DNA of 64,000 bases from JAPLDP01 sp964628285 (GTDB lineage: Bacteria > Bacteroidota > Bacteroidia > Bacteroidales > JAGONC01), in contig CAZVNP010000006.1 of NCBI GenBank assembly GCA_964628285.1, forward strand, positions 1 through 64,000, in the 5' to 3' direction. Position numbers and translations under genes: made by a program. Positions within the stretch are counted from its first letter, which is position 1. Each line of letters begins with the position of its first letter. This document shows, piece by piece, positions 54,975 through 63,906 of the stretch. Below the pieces are notes generated by a model, which made no database searches, was not told where the DNA came from, and was given only the letters and a program-made list of their open reading frames with translations.

Positions 54975-57900
54975 TCAAATGGCCTTCTCAATGGACACGT
55001 ATGTTCTGATTTCTTCTGTCAGGTTAATGAGCTTTTTATCCTGGTCATGGATCTCATTGACGATGTCCAATGATTCGGCCAGCGTTTCCGAACAAATATA
55101 TGTAAAATTAAGTTCTATCGCCTTCTCAAGGTCGTGGTTTTTTTCAACCTTCACACGTATTTTATCAGTCACTTCAAAGTCTCTCTCTTTACGCAAATTC
55201 TGTATCCTGTTGACGAGTTCCCGTGCGATACCTTCCTGTCTGAGGCTATCGGTAACGGTGATATCGAGTGCCACGGTCAGGCCGTTTTGTGTCAGCACCA
55301 CCCATCCCGGAATATCTTCTGTGGTGATCTCGACATCCTCGAGTGTGATATCCACCGTTGTCCCGTCGATGGTCAGAACGGTATGGCCTTCGGCTTCGAT
55401 ACCTGCAATATCGTGCTGGCTGAACCCTGAAATGGTCGCGGCAATTTGCTTCATCAGGCGGCCATATTTGGGTCCCAGGGTTTTGAAGTTGGGTTTTATT
55501 TTTTTGACCAGGATGCCCGAGGTGTCGGAAAGGTAGTCCATCTCTTTGACATTGACTTCCGAGAGGATCAGCTCCTTCACCATATCGAGGTTTTCCCTGA
55601 AATGTTCGGATAACACGGGTATCATAACCTTATTCAAAGGTTGTCGCACACGCAGGAACGTTCTTTTACGCAGGGAAAGGATCATCGAGGTGATGGTCTG
55701 GGCCAGTTCCATACGTTCTTCAAGCGCGGTGTCGATGGATGTGGCATCGTATACGGGGAAGTCGGTGAGGTGAACGGATTCGGCATCAATCTTACCTGTG
55801 ATGCTGTTCAGATCAATGAACAACTTGTCCGTCATGAAGGGAGCCAGAGGAGCCGCCAGTTGTGCCACGGTGACCAGACAGGTGTACAGGGTCTGGTAAG
55901 CGGCTATCTTATCGTCCGTAAATTCGCCCTTCCAGAAACGGCGGCGGCATAACCTGACATACCAGTTGCTCAGAAAATCGATGACAAAATCCTGTATGAC
56001 ACGGCCTGCTTTTGTCGGCTCATAGTCGGCATAAAAATCATCGACCTTGCGGATGAGGGTGTTCAATTCGGAGATGATCCACCGGTCGATCTCGGGACGC
56101 TGCGCGACAGGGATGTCAGGACTCGAATAATCGAATCCGTCAATATTGGCATAGAGCGCGAAGAAAGCATAGGTGTTGAAGAGTGTTCCGAAAAATTTAC
56201 GCTGCACCTCCTTCACACCTTCAATGTCGAATTTCAGGTTATCCCACGGTTGGGTGTTGGTGATCATATACCACCTCAGGGCATCCGGACCGTAGGTGTC
56301 AACGGTCTCAAAAGGATCGACGGCATTAGCCAGACGTTTCGACATCTTGTTGCCGTTTTTGTCGAGCACCAGCCCATTGGATACACAGGCCTTGAAGGAT
56401 ACCGAATCGAACAGCATGACGGCTATGGCATGTAGTGTAAAGAACCATCCCCGGGTCTGATCCACACCCTCCGCAATGAAATCGGCAGGGAAATAATCAC
56501 TTAAAGAAGCTTCGCTATCGAAGGGATAATGAAACTGGGCGTAGGGCATGGCACCCGAATCGAACCACACATCAATGAGATCGGATTCACGCACCATTTT
56601 TTGTCCTGAGGAGGATACCAGGAAAATGTCGTCGACATAAGGGCGGTGCAAGTCAAAGCTCTCGTAGTTCTCATCCGACATGTCGCCCGGCCGGAACGAG
56701 GTAAAAGGATTGGATGCCATAAATCCGGCCTGCACCGCTTTCTCCACTTCCTTTTTAAGCTGTTCCACCGATCCGATGCATATCATCTCCTGGCGGTCGG
56801 CAGTGACCCAGATAGGCAAAGGTGTGCCCCAGTACCTTGAACGCGAAAGATTCCAGTCGACCAAATTCTCAAGCCAGTTGCCAAAACGGCCTGTACCCGT
56901 GGACTTGGGCTTCCAGTTGATGGTGTTGTTAAAGGTGATCATCTGATCACGGAAAGCGGTGGTCCTGATAAACCATGAATCCAAAGGATAATAGAGGATA
57001 GGTTTATCCGTTCTCCAGCAATGGGGATAGGAGTGAACGTACTTTTCGGTCTTGAAAGCCTTATTCTCCTTTTTCAGCTTGACGATGATGTCGATATCGA
57101 CACTGTCCTCCTGTTCGGGCTTGTCGGGATTGTAGTCCGGCGCGTATTCATTTTTAACCCACCTCCCGGCAAATTCACCCATCTGCGCGGTAAACCTGCC
57201 CTGTTTGTCAACCAGGGTGAGCGATCCCACGCCATTCTCCTTGCCTATTTTAAAGTCATCGGCACCGAAACTGGGTGCGATGTGAACGACGCCGGTCCCA
57301 TCTTCGGTGGTGACAAAATCACCCGTCAGGACAATAAAAGCATCTCCGTCATCAGGCCTGGCATAGGGCATGAGCTGTTCATAACGGATCCCTTTTAATC
57401 GGGCGCCTTTATATTCCCCGGTGATCTTAAACGGAATGTTTTTCTGCCCCGCCTGATAATCCCCGAGTTTCAATTCGGCATTTTTTGGGGGAAAGAAGTT
57501 ATCCGTCAGTTCTTTGGCAAGTATGACGGTGATGGGCAGATAAGTATAGGGATTATATGTGTTGACAGTGACATAATCAATATCGGCGCCCACCGCCAGG
57601 GCGGTATTTGAAGGAAGCGTCCAGGGCGTGGTGGTCCAGGCCAGGAAGAAGACATCGCCGTGGGCATCCCGGAACAGCGCTTCCGAGAGGGCGTCACGGA
57701 TCACCTTGAACTGGGCCGTCACCGTATGGTCTTTAATATCACGGTAGGTTCCGGGCTGGTTCAGCTCATGATTGCTCAGACCTGTGCCGGCAGCAGGAGA
57801 ATAGGGTTGAATGGAATAACCCTTGTACAGGAGATCCTTCTCATAAAGTTTGGATAACAGGTACCAGACGCTCTCGATGTATTTGTTCCTGAAGGTAATA

Positions 57901-58349
57901 TAGGGATGGTCCAGATCGACCCAATAGCCTATCTTTCTGGTCAGGTCGTCCCACAAATCTTTGTATTTGAGCACTTCGCGGCGGCAGGCGACATTGTATT
58001 CCTCAATGGATATTTTTTTTCCTATATCTTCTTTTGTTATGCCGAGGTTTTTTTCCACTTCTATCTCTATGGGCAGACCATGAGTGTCCCATCCAGCCTT
58101 GCGTTTGACATAATAACCTTTAAGTGTTTTATAGCGGCAGAAGATATCCTTGATGGTTCGTGACAGCACGTGATGAATTCCCGGAATGCCGTTAGCCGAC
58201 GGGGGTCCTTCATAAAATATGAAAGGAGCACGGTTCTGACGGATTAACATGCTTTTCTCAAAAATGTCATGCTTCTTCCAATAGCTACGGATCTCATCAC
58301 CGATAGCAGGGAGGTCTAAATGATCGTATTCTCTGTATTTTCCTTTCAT
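54975..58349 (-). CDS. ileS: Isoleucyl-tRNA synthetase
   Basis: Charges tRNA-Ile. The start at 58349 (MKGKYREYDHLDLP) is preferred over the in-frame ATG at 58418, which would add 23 atypical residues. It has about 1124 residues, of the eukaryote-like (type 2) form. The HIGH motif is GIHH in PPSANGIPGIHHVLSRTIKD, a variant usual in Bacteroidota. KMSK is in NGNKMSKRLANAVDPFE. The editing domain has TTPWTLPSNTALAVG. Type 2 IleS are often less sensitive to mupirocin. Confidence 0.97.
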   Translation of the reverse strand: MKGKYREYDHLDLPAIGDEIRSYWKKHDIFEKSMLIRQNRAPFIFYEGPPSANGIPGIHHVLSRTIKDIFCRYKTLKGYYVKRKAGWDTHGLPIEIEVEKNLGITKEDIGKKISIEEYNVACRREVLKYKDLWDDLTRKIGYWVDLDHPYITFRNKYIESVWYLLSKLYEKDLLYKGYSIQPYSPAAGTGLSNHELNQPGTYRDIKDHTVTAQFKVIRDALSEALFRDAHGDVFFLAWTTTPWTLPSNTALAVGADIDYVTVNTYNPYTYLPITVILAKELTDNFFPPKNAELKLGDYQAGQKNIPFKITGEYKGARLKGIRYEQLMPYARPDDGDAFIVLTGDFVTTEDGTGVVHIAPSFGADDFKIGKENGVGSLTLVDKQGRFTAQMGEFAGRWVKNEYAPDYNPDKPEQEDSVDIDIIVKLKKENKAFKTEKYVHSYPHCWRTDKPILYYPLDSWFIRTTAFRDQMITFNNTINWKPKSTGTGRFGNWLENLVDWNLSRSRYWGTPLPIWVTADRQEMICIGSVEQLKKEVEKAVQAGFMASNPFTSFRPGDMSDENYESFDLHRPYVDDIFLVSSSGQKMVRESDLIDVWFDSGAMPYAQFHYPFDSEASLSDYFPADFIAEGVDQTRGWFFTLHAIAVMLFDSVSFKACVSNGLVLDKNGNKMSKRLANAVDPFETVDTYGPDALRWYMITNTQPWDNLKFDIEGVKEVQRKFFGTLFNTYAFFALYANIDGFDYSSPDIPVAQRPEIDRWIISELNTLIRKVDDFYADYEPTKAGRVIQDFVIDFLSNWYVRLCRRRFWKGEFTDDKIAAYQTLYTCLVTVAQLAAPLAPFMTDKLFIDLNSITGKIDAESVHLTDFPVYDATSIDTALEERMELAQTITSMILSLRKRTFLRVRQPLNKVMIPVLSEHFRENLDMVKELILSEVNVKEMDYLSDTSGILVKKIKPNFKTLGPKYGRLMKQIAATISGFSQHDIAGIEAEGHTVLTIDGTTVDITLEDVEITTEDIPGWVVLTQNGLTVALDITVTDSLRQEGIARELVNRIQNLRKERDFEVTDKIRVKVEKNHDLEKAIELNFTYICSETLAESLDIVNEIHDQDKKLINLTEEIRTYVSIEKAI

Positions 58350-58785
58350 CCGGCCGGTTTTTGGCAGCGCACTTAAAAAGAGTGCAAAATTAAAAAAATA
58401 TTGAATAATAACCGGCATGGCTTCTAAGATTCTTTATTTTTCGGGAGTCACAAATCTGGTATGACGGAGATATAAGGTTTTACTATTAAATGAATGAAGA
58501 GATTAAATAGTTGTAATTGTATGGAATTTTAGATCTGTTTTTGTATATTTGTATTTAGATGGGCATTTGAGAGCATGTTTATAACTTACAGATAAAGCGA
58601 TAGATAGCTTATAATAGAGCGCTGATGACGCGGATTAAAGGGATTATCGCGGATTACGTTTAATTATAATTGAAACTATCTTACCGGAATTATTAATTCT
58701 TCGTTTAGAAAAATCCGAATAAATCAGCCCAATCTGTGACATTCGCGTTCTAACATACCTGAACAACAATAAAAATCAAGCACTT
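58350..58785. repeat. Gene-free stretch with an imperfect 39-base inverted repeat
   Basis: No gene is seen. The left arm at 58617-58655 (GAGCGCTGATGACGCGGATT and onward) matches the reverse complement of the right arm at 58713-58751 (24 of 39 positions by hand count). The region has a MITE-like form, but no target duplication was identified. GATGACGCGGATT resembles an interspersed motif of many genomes. It marks the border of the more AT-rich segment. Confidence 0.5.
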
Positions 58786-59313
58786 ATGTTGAAATACGGT
58801 ACTATGTCTTCGATTTACTCTCTCAGGCTGACGATAACAGTTTTACTCCTTGTTGTTTTTTCCCTCTCAGCCACGGCTCAGGATCGTTCTCAATGGTTGA
58901 CCCCGATAGCCGACATCCAATTCAAAGGTGATAAAGTAGTTTATTATTACCAAGTAAGCGACCCGACTTATCGGCTTGAACCGCTTTTCATTACGAGCGC
59001 CTTTACCGCCATACCATCTGTGCGGAAAGGTTCCTCCGTTGCAAATGACCTTTCCAAGAGCAGGAAATGGCTTGACAGTGAGGTAAAATTTCCTCCTTCC
59101 TGTAATGACATAACCGCTAAAGAGGCCTATCTTAAAGCCTGCGCCTTGTATATCATCTGGAACATGAACCATATAAAACTTCCGGATAATCGCCTGGAAC
59201 AAAATATCACAATGCTCACATCCGATTCTGATACGAGCATATCCCATGATGCTTATCTTAGTAAAAAGCTATATACCTCTATTTGTGAAGGGTTGAAAGA
59301 AGTAAGGAAATAA
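58786..59313 (+). CDS. Secreted protein of unknown function
   Basis: 175 residues from the ATG at 58786 (M7 at 58804 is also possible). A signal peptide (RLTITVLLLVVFSLSATAQ) is followed by a small domain with LDSEVKFPPSCNDITAKEAYL. Two cysteines (about 107 and 118) could form a disulfide. I recognise no family. It lies 9 bases before the T9SS gene at 59323 in the same direction, so both are likely one transcript. Its base composition is more AT-rich than the housekeeping genes beside it. Confidence 0.65.
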   Translation: MLKYGTMSSIYSLRLTITVLLLVVFSLSATAQDRSQWLTPIADIQFKGDKVVYYYQVSDPTYRLEPLFITSAFTAIPSVRKGSSVANDLSKSRKWLDSEVKFPPSCNDITAKEAYLKACALYIIWNMNHIKLPDNRLEQNITMLTSDSDTSISHDAYLSKKLYTSICEGLKEVRK

Positions 59314-59322
59314 CCGGTAGCC

Positions 59323-60942
59323 ATGAAACTATTTTTACGCATTGCTATTCTTTTTCTTTTATGTCTTCAGACGGCATCTTCTATCTCCCAACGATGGGAC
59401 CATTTCTACGGATCATCAAGTCTTGCTGAATACAGCTGCGATATTATTGAGACTTACGATAAAGGATACCTCATATGTGGAGGATATAACAATCTGGCGA
59501 CCTGGTTGATCAAAACTGATATCAATGGTTATGTGCTATGGGAAAAAACAATAGATGCAGACCTGCCAAATATCGGCGACGCTATTGTTGAAACGTTTGA
59601 TCATGGATATGTTATAGCAGGGGGAATGGATACAAATTTGGGTTTTGATGATCCATTTGTCATGAAATTGAATGAATGTGGTGAAAAGGAATGGTGTACT
59701 ACATTTCCGGGTTTTTTTCGGCCATACGATTCTTGGGTTGAGAAAATCATTGAAGCGGAAAATAAAGATCTGGTTTTTATTGCCAATCAATTTGGCACCT
59801 TAGGAGAAAATCCTCTTTTTCTGATTAAGCTCGATTCACTGGGTCAGACAAAATGGAAGATGCCTATACTGACCATATGGGCACATCCAAATACAATCCA
59901 ACCTTGGGGATTCGATCTCATAGAGACTTCTGATGCCGGCTATCTGATCAGCTGTGACGCATACTGGACCTATCCATGGGATACGGTGGGAGAAATAAAA
60001 TGGCTTCATCCTACATTTATCAAAGTCGATGAAAACGGATATGAGGAATGGGTTTATCCATTCGGACTTCAGGATACTATACTCGGTATGACACGTTCTA
60101 CTGTCATATTGACTGAGAATTCTTATGTGGGGATAGGTGCGTTCAGATCTGAAATTGATATTATTCATCCTTTGCTTATGAGCTTCAACAGTTTGGGGGA
60201 AGAATTAAATTATCTCATATTTGATTCACAACAAATCGATTCAAGTTTTATTGAAGGCGCTTTTGTTCAAAGCATACATGAACAAAATGATTCACTTCTT
60301 ATTTGTATCGGCGAGTTTGAGGTACCTCCTGATAATGCGTATCCGGTAACTGAGGTTGTAATGGACACTGCAATTTTTTGTTCCTCTCCGACATTTTATT
60401 ATCATGTGATACATCCCAACACAAGGGATCCGTTTAAATTGGCCGTAACCTTCGATCGGAAAATACTCAGTAGTTCATCGTATGTTTTTACTCCTGATAA
60501 CTGGGATATTTATCTTACAAAGATGAATATGCACCTCGAACAGGACAGTATGTATCCGGGTAACTACACTTACGATAGCCTTTGCCCAATTAGCATCACC
60601 ACTGATACGATATATATTAATGATTGCTGGCTTCGTGCCGGAATAAGTGAATACCCTGTTGCAAAGGAGAACGATGGATCAATTGAATCAATCCCAATAA
60701 CGGTTTATCCAAATCCTGCTTATTCGGAAATCACCGTTATACTTAAAAATATGGGATATAATACAGATATTGCGTTGACATGCTATGATATAACCGGACA
60801 AACAGTGTTAAATGTTCCTGTCAGGAATGGGCGGAATGATATGAGGCTGGATATCACACACTGGACGCCGGGACTTTACATGGCTGTCGTTACGATTCAG
60901 GGAAGAGTGGCCGGGGAAAAGAGGTTTGTGGTGATGAAATGA
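59323..60942 (+). CDS. Secreted beta-propeller-like protein, T9SS type A tail
   Basis: 539 residues. A signal peptide (LFLRIAILFLLCLQTASS) is followed by repeats of the 'delta-60'-like kind, recurring as IIETYDKGYLICGGYN, IVETFDHGYVIAGGMD and LIETSDAGYLISCDAY, each about 60 residues apart and followed by a WLIKTD/FVMKLN/FIKVDENG-type strand. The last 80 residues form a T9SS type A tail (ITVYPNPAYSEITVIL, LTCYDITGQTVLN, GLYMAVVTIQGR). The repeats suggest a beta-propeller. It is AT-rich compared with its neighbours. Confidence 0.82.
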   Translation: MKLFLRIAILFLLCLQTASSISQRWDHFYGSSSLAEYSCDIIETYDKGYLICGGYNNLATWLIKTDINGYVLWEKTIDADLPNIGDAIVETFDHGYVIAGGMDTNLGFDDPFVMKLNECGEKEWCTTFPGFFRPYDSWVEKIIEAENKDLVFIANQFGTLGENPLFLIKLDSLGQTKWKMPILTIWAHPNTIQPWGFDLIETSDAGYLISCDAYWTYPWDTVGEIKWLHPTFIKVDENGYEEWVYPFGLQDTILGMTRSTVILTENSYVGIGAFRSEIDIIHPLLMSFNSLGEELNYLIFDSQQIDSSFIEGAFVQSIHEQNDSLLICIGEFEVPPDNAYPVTEVVMDTAIFCSSPTFYYHVIHPNTRDPFKLAVTFDRKILSSSSYVFTPDNWDIYLTKMNMHLEQDSMYPGNYTYDSLCPISITTDTIYINDCWLRAGISEYPVAKENDGSIESIPITVYPNPAYSEITVILKNMGYNTDIALTCYDITGQTVLNVPVRNGRNDMRLDITHWTPGLYMAVVTIQGRVAGEKRFVVMK

Positions 60943-61265
60943 ATAATATAGCGAAGTAACGAAGTATTTAGATGCTTTTATCTTTCACTCCTTCGTTATA
61001 CGGAAAATCATGAATTACTTTGCGCTTTAGCACGGGAGTACAGGTTACTTAACAAATTATTAATTCATAAATCCTCTGCCCCCGATAGCTATATCGGGGC
61101 TGCACCTCCATAGCGCCCTTTACGGTTAAAAGAAAATTCTATTTCGAACCCAATGCCACCGCCCAATTCATCTGTAAAAGATTGAAAGAACTATAGAAAT
61201 GATTAACTGGGAATAACGATTTTTCTTCCAATTTTGTAGAATTAAATCTCTGAACCATTTATTTC
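60943..61265. other. Gene-free stretch with repeat motifs and a hairpin
   Basis: No gene is seen over 323 bases. ATAGCGAAGTAACGAAGTA at 60950-60968 repeats the wording found at 4869-4893. A perfect hairpin lies at 61080-61099. Pieces of this region resemble decayed coding or repeat sequence, but nothing definite. Confidence 0.4.
61080..61099. repeat. Perfect hairpin CCCCGATA-GCTA-TATCGGGG
   Basis: An 8-base perfect stem with a 4-base loop, found alone in the gene-free stretch. No T run follows. Similar CCCCGATAGC motifs are seen as short interspersed sequences in Bacteroidota; a terminator role is less likely. Confidence 0.45.
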
Positions 61266-62288
61266 ATGATGAGGCTGGTCCCGTTAAAACATTACATCAT
61301 CCCTGTCTTCATCCCACAGGAAGCCTGTCCGCACCGATGCATCTTTTGCAACCAGGTTAAGATCTCGGGCCACACTTCTCTTCCCTCCATTGAAGAAGTC
61401 AGTGCCACCATTAGCAGGCACCTATCGACCATCCCTCATCAAAACAGGCATGTGGAGATAGGCTTTTTCGGCGGCAGCTTCACGGGTATGGCAATCGACA
61501 GGCAGGAACAATTCCTTAAGGTGGCTGCAGCCTTTGTTGATACAGGGCAGGTCGACGGCATCCGGATCTCAACGAGGCCTGACTACATTGATAACCGCAG
61601 GCTGGACCTTCTGAGGAAATATGGGGTAGGCACCGTTGAACTGGGAGCCCAGTCGATGGACGATATCATCCTGAAAAAGTCGGGCCGGGGGCATACCGCA
61701 GCCGATACCGTCAGAGCTTCGGAACAGGTACGCCAACAGGGTTTTGAACTGGGTCTCCAGATGATGATCGGTCTTCCCGGCGATACCCTGGAGGCCTCCC
61801 TAATAACCGCACGCAGGATCATTGCTTTGGGAGCCAGCAACACCCGCATCTATCCCACCCTGGTCATTAAGGATACGCCGCTGGAACGCCTGTACCTGAG
61901 CGGAAAGTATGTGCCATTGAGACTGGAGGAGGCGGTCACATGGTCAAAGATGCTTTATCTGGTGTTTGAGGCCGCCCGTGTCATTGTCATCCGCATGGGA
62001 CTCCATCCCTCCGAAGGACTGATAAGTGGTGAGGATCTGATAGCTGGGCCATTTCACCCTTCATTCCGTGAACTGGTGATGACGGAGCTGTGGCGTGAGG
62101 AACTGGAAAAAATAGAATCAGGAAACGACGCAAAAACATTGACGGTATTCGTCAGCCCCGGCCATCTCAATTTTGCTATCGGTTACAAAGCCTCCAACAG
62201 GCTGATGTTATTGAAAAGATACGACAGGGTGAATTTTGTCACCGATTTTTCACTTGAAGGGAGGTCATATCATGTTGATTATCGTTGA
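61266..62288 (+). CDS. Elp3-like radical SAM protein
   Basis: A 340-residue radical SAM protein. The iron-sulfur cluster cysteines are Cys21, Cys25 and Cys28 (EACPHRCIFCNQ). GFFGGSFTGM, ISTRPDYIDNR and GAQSMDD are shared with the Elp3/YhcC-type group, as is LGLQMMIGLPGDT. The C-terminal part (RELVMTELWREEL and YKASNRLMLLKRY) lacks an acetyltransferase domain. It overlaps the next gene (62272) by 17 bases, so they probably act together. The reaction is unknown. Confidence 0.87.
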   Translation: MMRLVPLKHYIIPVFIPQEACPHRCIFCNQVKISGHTSLPSIEEVSATISRHLSTIPHQNRHVEIGFFGGSFTGMAIDRQEQFLKVAAAFVDTGQVDGIRISTRPDYIDNRRLDLLRKYGVGTVELGAQSMDDIILKKSGRGHTAADTVRASEQVRQQGFELGLQMMIGLPGDTLEASLITARRIIALGASNTRIYPTLVIKDTPLERLYLSGKYVPLRLEEAVTWSKMLYLVFEAARVIVIRMGLHPSEGLISGEDLIAGPFHPSFRELVMTELWREELEKIESGNDAKTLTVFVSPGHLNFAIGYKASNRLMLLKRYDRVNFVTDFSLEGRSYHVDYR

Positions 62289-62961
62289 CAGGAAGCTGCC
62301 CGAACGGGTGAAAAGCAACCTGCGGCATTATGGTGACCTCCTTGAACTGGTGTCTGATGGCATCACCTATCCGGCCATCTCGGGTCATCCGGACATATTT
62401 TTTGCCCTGTGCGGGCAGCGGCTGATCATCGCTCCCAATTTACCGGCGAAGTATATCAGATTCCTTGAGAAAAAAAGTGTGGACTTCGTCACAGGTGATA
62501 AGCCCGTCGGTGAGGTCTATCCCCACACAGCCAGCTATAATGCCGTCATTACCGGGAAATATCTGATTCATAATCTGAAACTGACCGATGAAGAAATACT
62601 GAAACAGGCATTAAGGAGGAGGAGGATAGATGTGGCACAGGGCTACTGCAGGTGTAACCTGATACCTTTAAAGGACGATCGCTTCATCACTTCCGACAGA
62701 GGTATAAAACGGATTCTGGATGATCATGATCTGATCTGTTTGTATGTGGATCCCCGGGGCATTTCCCTGCCCGGCTTCAAGCATGGTTTCATAGGAGGTA
62801 CCGCCGGGATCATGCAGGATAAATTCTTTTTTACCGGCAGTCTGAGTTCGTTTCCTTTCGGAAAGACTCTACGGGTGTTCCTGTCGGATCTTGGCTATGA
62901 GATCGTGGAGTTGAACGACGGTCCTCCGATTGATGGGGGAAGCATCATGTTTGTGGCCTGA
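62272..62961 (+). CDS. DUF6873-like protein coupled to the radical SAM gene
   Basis: About 229 residues from the ATG at 62272 (an upstream ATG at 62236 lies well inside the radical SAM gene). MLIIVDRKLPERVKSNLR opens the protein; ISGHPDIFF, CNLIPLKDDRFITSDRGI and PGFKHGFIGGTAGIM follow, ending GPPIDGGSIMFVA. The general pattern fits the DUF6873 group, thought to have a guanidine-modifying-enzyme-like fold; that naming is from memory and not certain. It is not known to be an enzyme. The overlap with the radical SAM gene suggests a shared pathway. Confidence 0.7.
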   Translation: MLIIVDRKLPERVKSNLRHYGDLLELVSDGITYPAISGHPDIFFALCGQRLIIAPNLPAKYIRFLEKKSVDFVTGDKPVGEVYPHTASYNAVITGKYLIHNLKLTDEEILKQALRRRRIDVAQGYCRCNLIPLKDDRFITSDRGIKRILDDHDLICLYVDPRGISLPGFKHGFIGGTAGIMQDKFFFTGSLSSFPFGKTLRVFLSDLGYEIVELNDGPPIDGGSIMFVA

Positions 62962-62987
62962 CCATGGCATTTCGCCATAGCATCCAT

Positions 62988-63731
62988 TCATTCCGTATAA
63001 AAACGCCAAGAGCAATACCATTCTTCGGGATGCTTGTCGGGGGGGCATCCCAGACATTCCGTCCGGATGGCCGGATCGATGCTTGATGCGAAGGAGGTGT
63101 ATTCAATGATGCCTCCCGACTTACAGGGATAGTCGTCCAGTCCCTTGCGTTTGCGTGCCGACTGAACCCGGCAGTCGTTCATCCTGAAGATGAAACTGCC
63201 GACAGTTTCATCGGTGATGGATTGCCGGTTGATGGTGGCATAAAGCCTGAATTGCAGTGCTCTCTTCAATCCTTCCAGCCCGGCTTTCTCCGGCAGTTGA
63301 AGAAATCGTTTTATCGACCAGGCTTCGAAAGGTGAAAATTCGCCCCAGCAGGCATCATTGCATTGTTTGGCGAGGGTCATATTTTCCGAGAATTCGACGG
63401 CCTGGAACCACACCCCGTCGTTGGCCAGCCAGTTCACCGCCATGCTTTCCTTTAAGGCGTTCAGCTCATCCTGACTCCATTCAAGCAAGGGCTCCGGTAA
63501 TCCTTCTTTTAACCCGAAACCACGTGTTTTACCCAGCCTCTTCAGCTGCAGCTCCGTCGTTCTTTCCAGAGTATTATTGAGGATGGCGGAGGCTTTTTCA
63601 TGACCCAAATGTTTGATAACCTGTGCATACCACATGGCGTGATGCATGATCAGGCGGTGAATGAAATCGAAAAGAAGGGCTATGGTGCCCGCCTTGTCCA
63701 GATCGTTCTGGCTGTTTATTTGCTGTTTCAT
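62988..63731 (-). CDS. DUF6125-like cysteine-rich protein
   Basis: A 247-residue soluble protein. The N-terminal half is helical (LLFDFIHRLIMHHAMWYAQV, FGLKEGLPEPLLEW). The C-terminal half has several conserved cysteines (MNDCRVQSARKRKG, DDYPCKSGGIIEYT, ECLGCPPDKHPEEWYCSW), of the kind that bind a metal or a cluster. The whole resembles the DUF6125 group, related to L-2-amino-thiazoline-4-carboxylic acid hydrolase-like proteins; the family name is from memory. It lies between the convergent DUF6873-like gene and the divergent dnaG. Confidence 0.68.
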   Translation of the reverse strand: MKQQINSQNDLDKAGTIALLFDFIHRLIMHHAMWYAQVIKHLGHEKASAILNNTLERTTELQLKRLGKTRGFGLKEGLPEPLLEWSQDELNALKESMAVNWLANDGVWFQAVEFSENMTLAKQCNDACWGEFSPFEAWSIKRFLQLPEKAGLEGLKRALQFRLYATINRQSITDETVGSFIFRMNDCRVQSARKRKGLDDYPCKSGGIIEYTSFASSIDPAIRTECLGCPPDKHPEEWYCSWRFYTE

Positions 63732-63855
63732 TATGACCTTATCTTTGGTGGGTAAAAGTAAAAAAATTTTTTCCTACTGTATCTCTGAGATTAAGGGTGT
63801 TCTGATGCACACTGTGACATTTCACTGACGACGGAGAATTTGGGAGGGGTTATTT

Positions 63856-63888
63856 TTTGGCCTGCAACTTCAAAACTTGCTATCTTTA
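63856..63888 (+). promoter_or_regulatory. Bacteroidota-type promoter for dnaG
   Basis: TTTG (63856-63859), 21 bases, TATCTTTA (63881-63888), one mismatch from TAnnTTTG; the dnaG ATG is 18 bases further on. The architecture equals that at 7656-7688. Confidence 0.5.
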
Positions 63889-63906
63889 TCGTACGATTTA
63901 TTTTGC

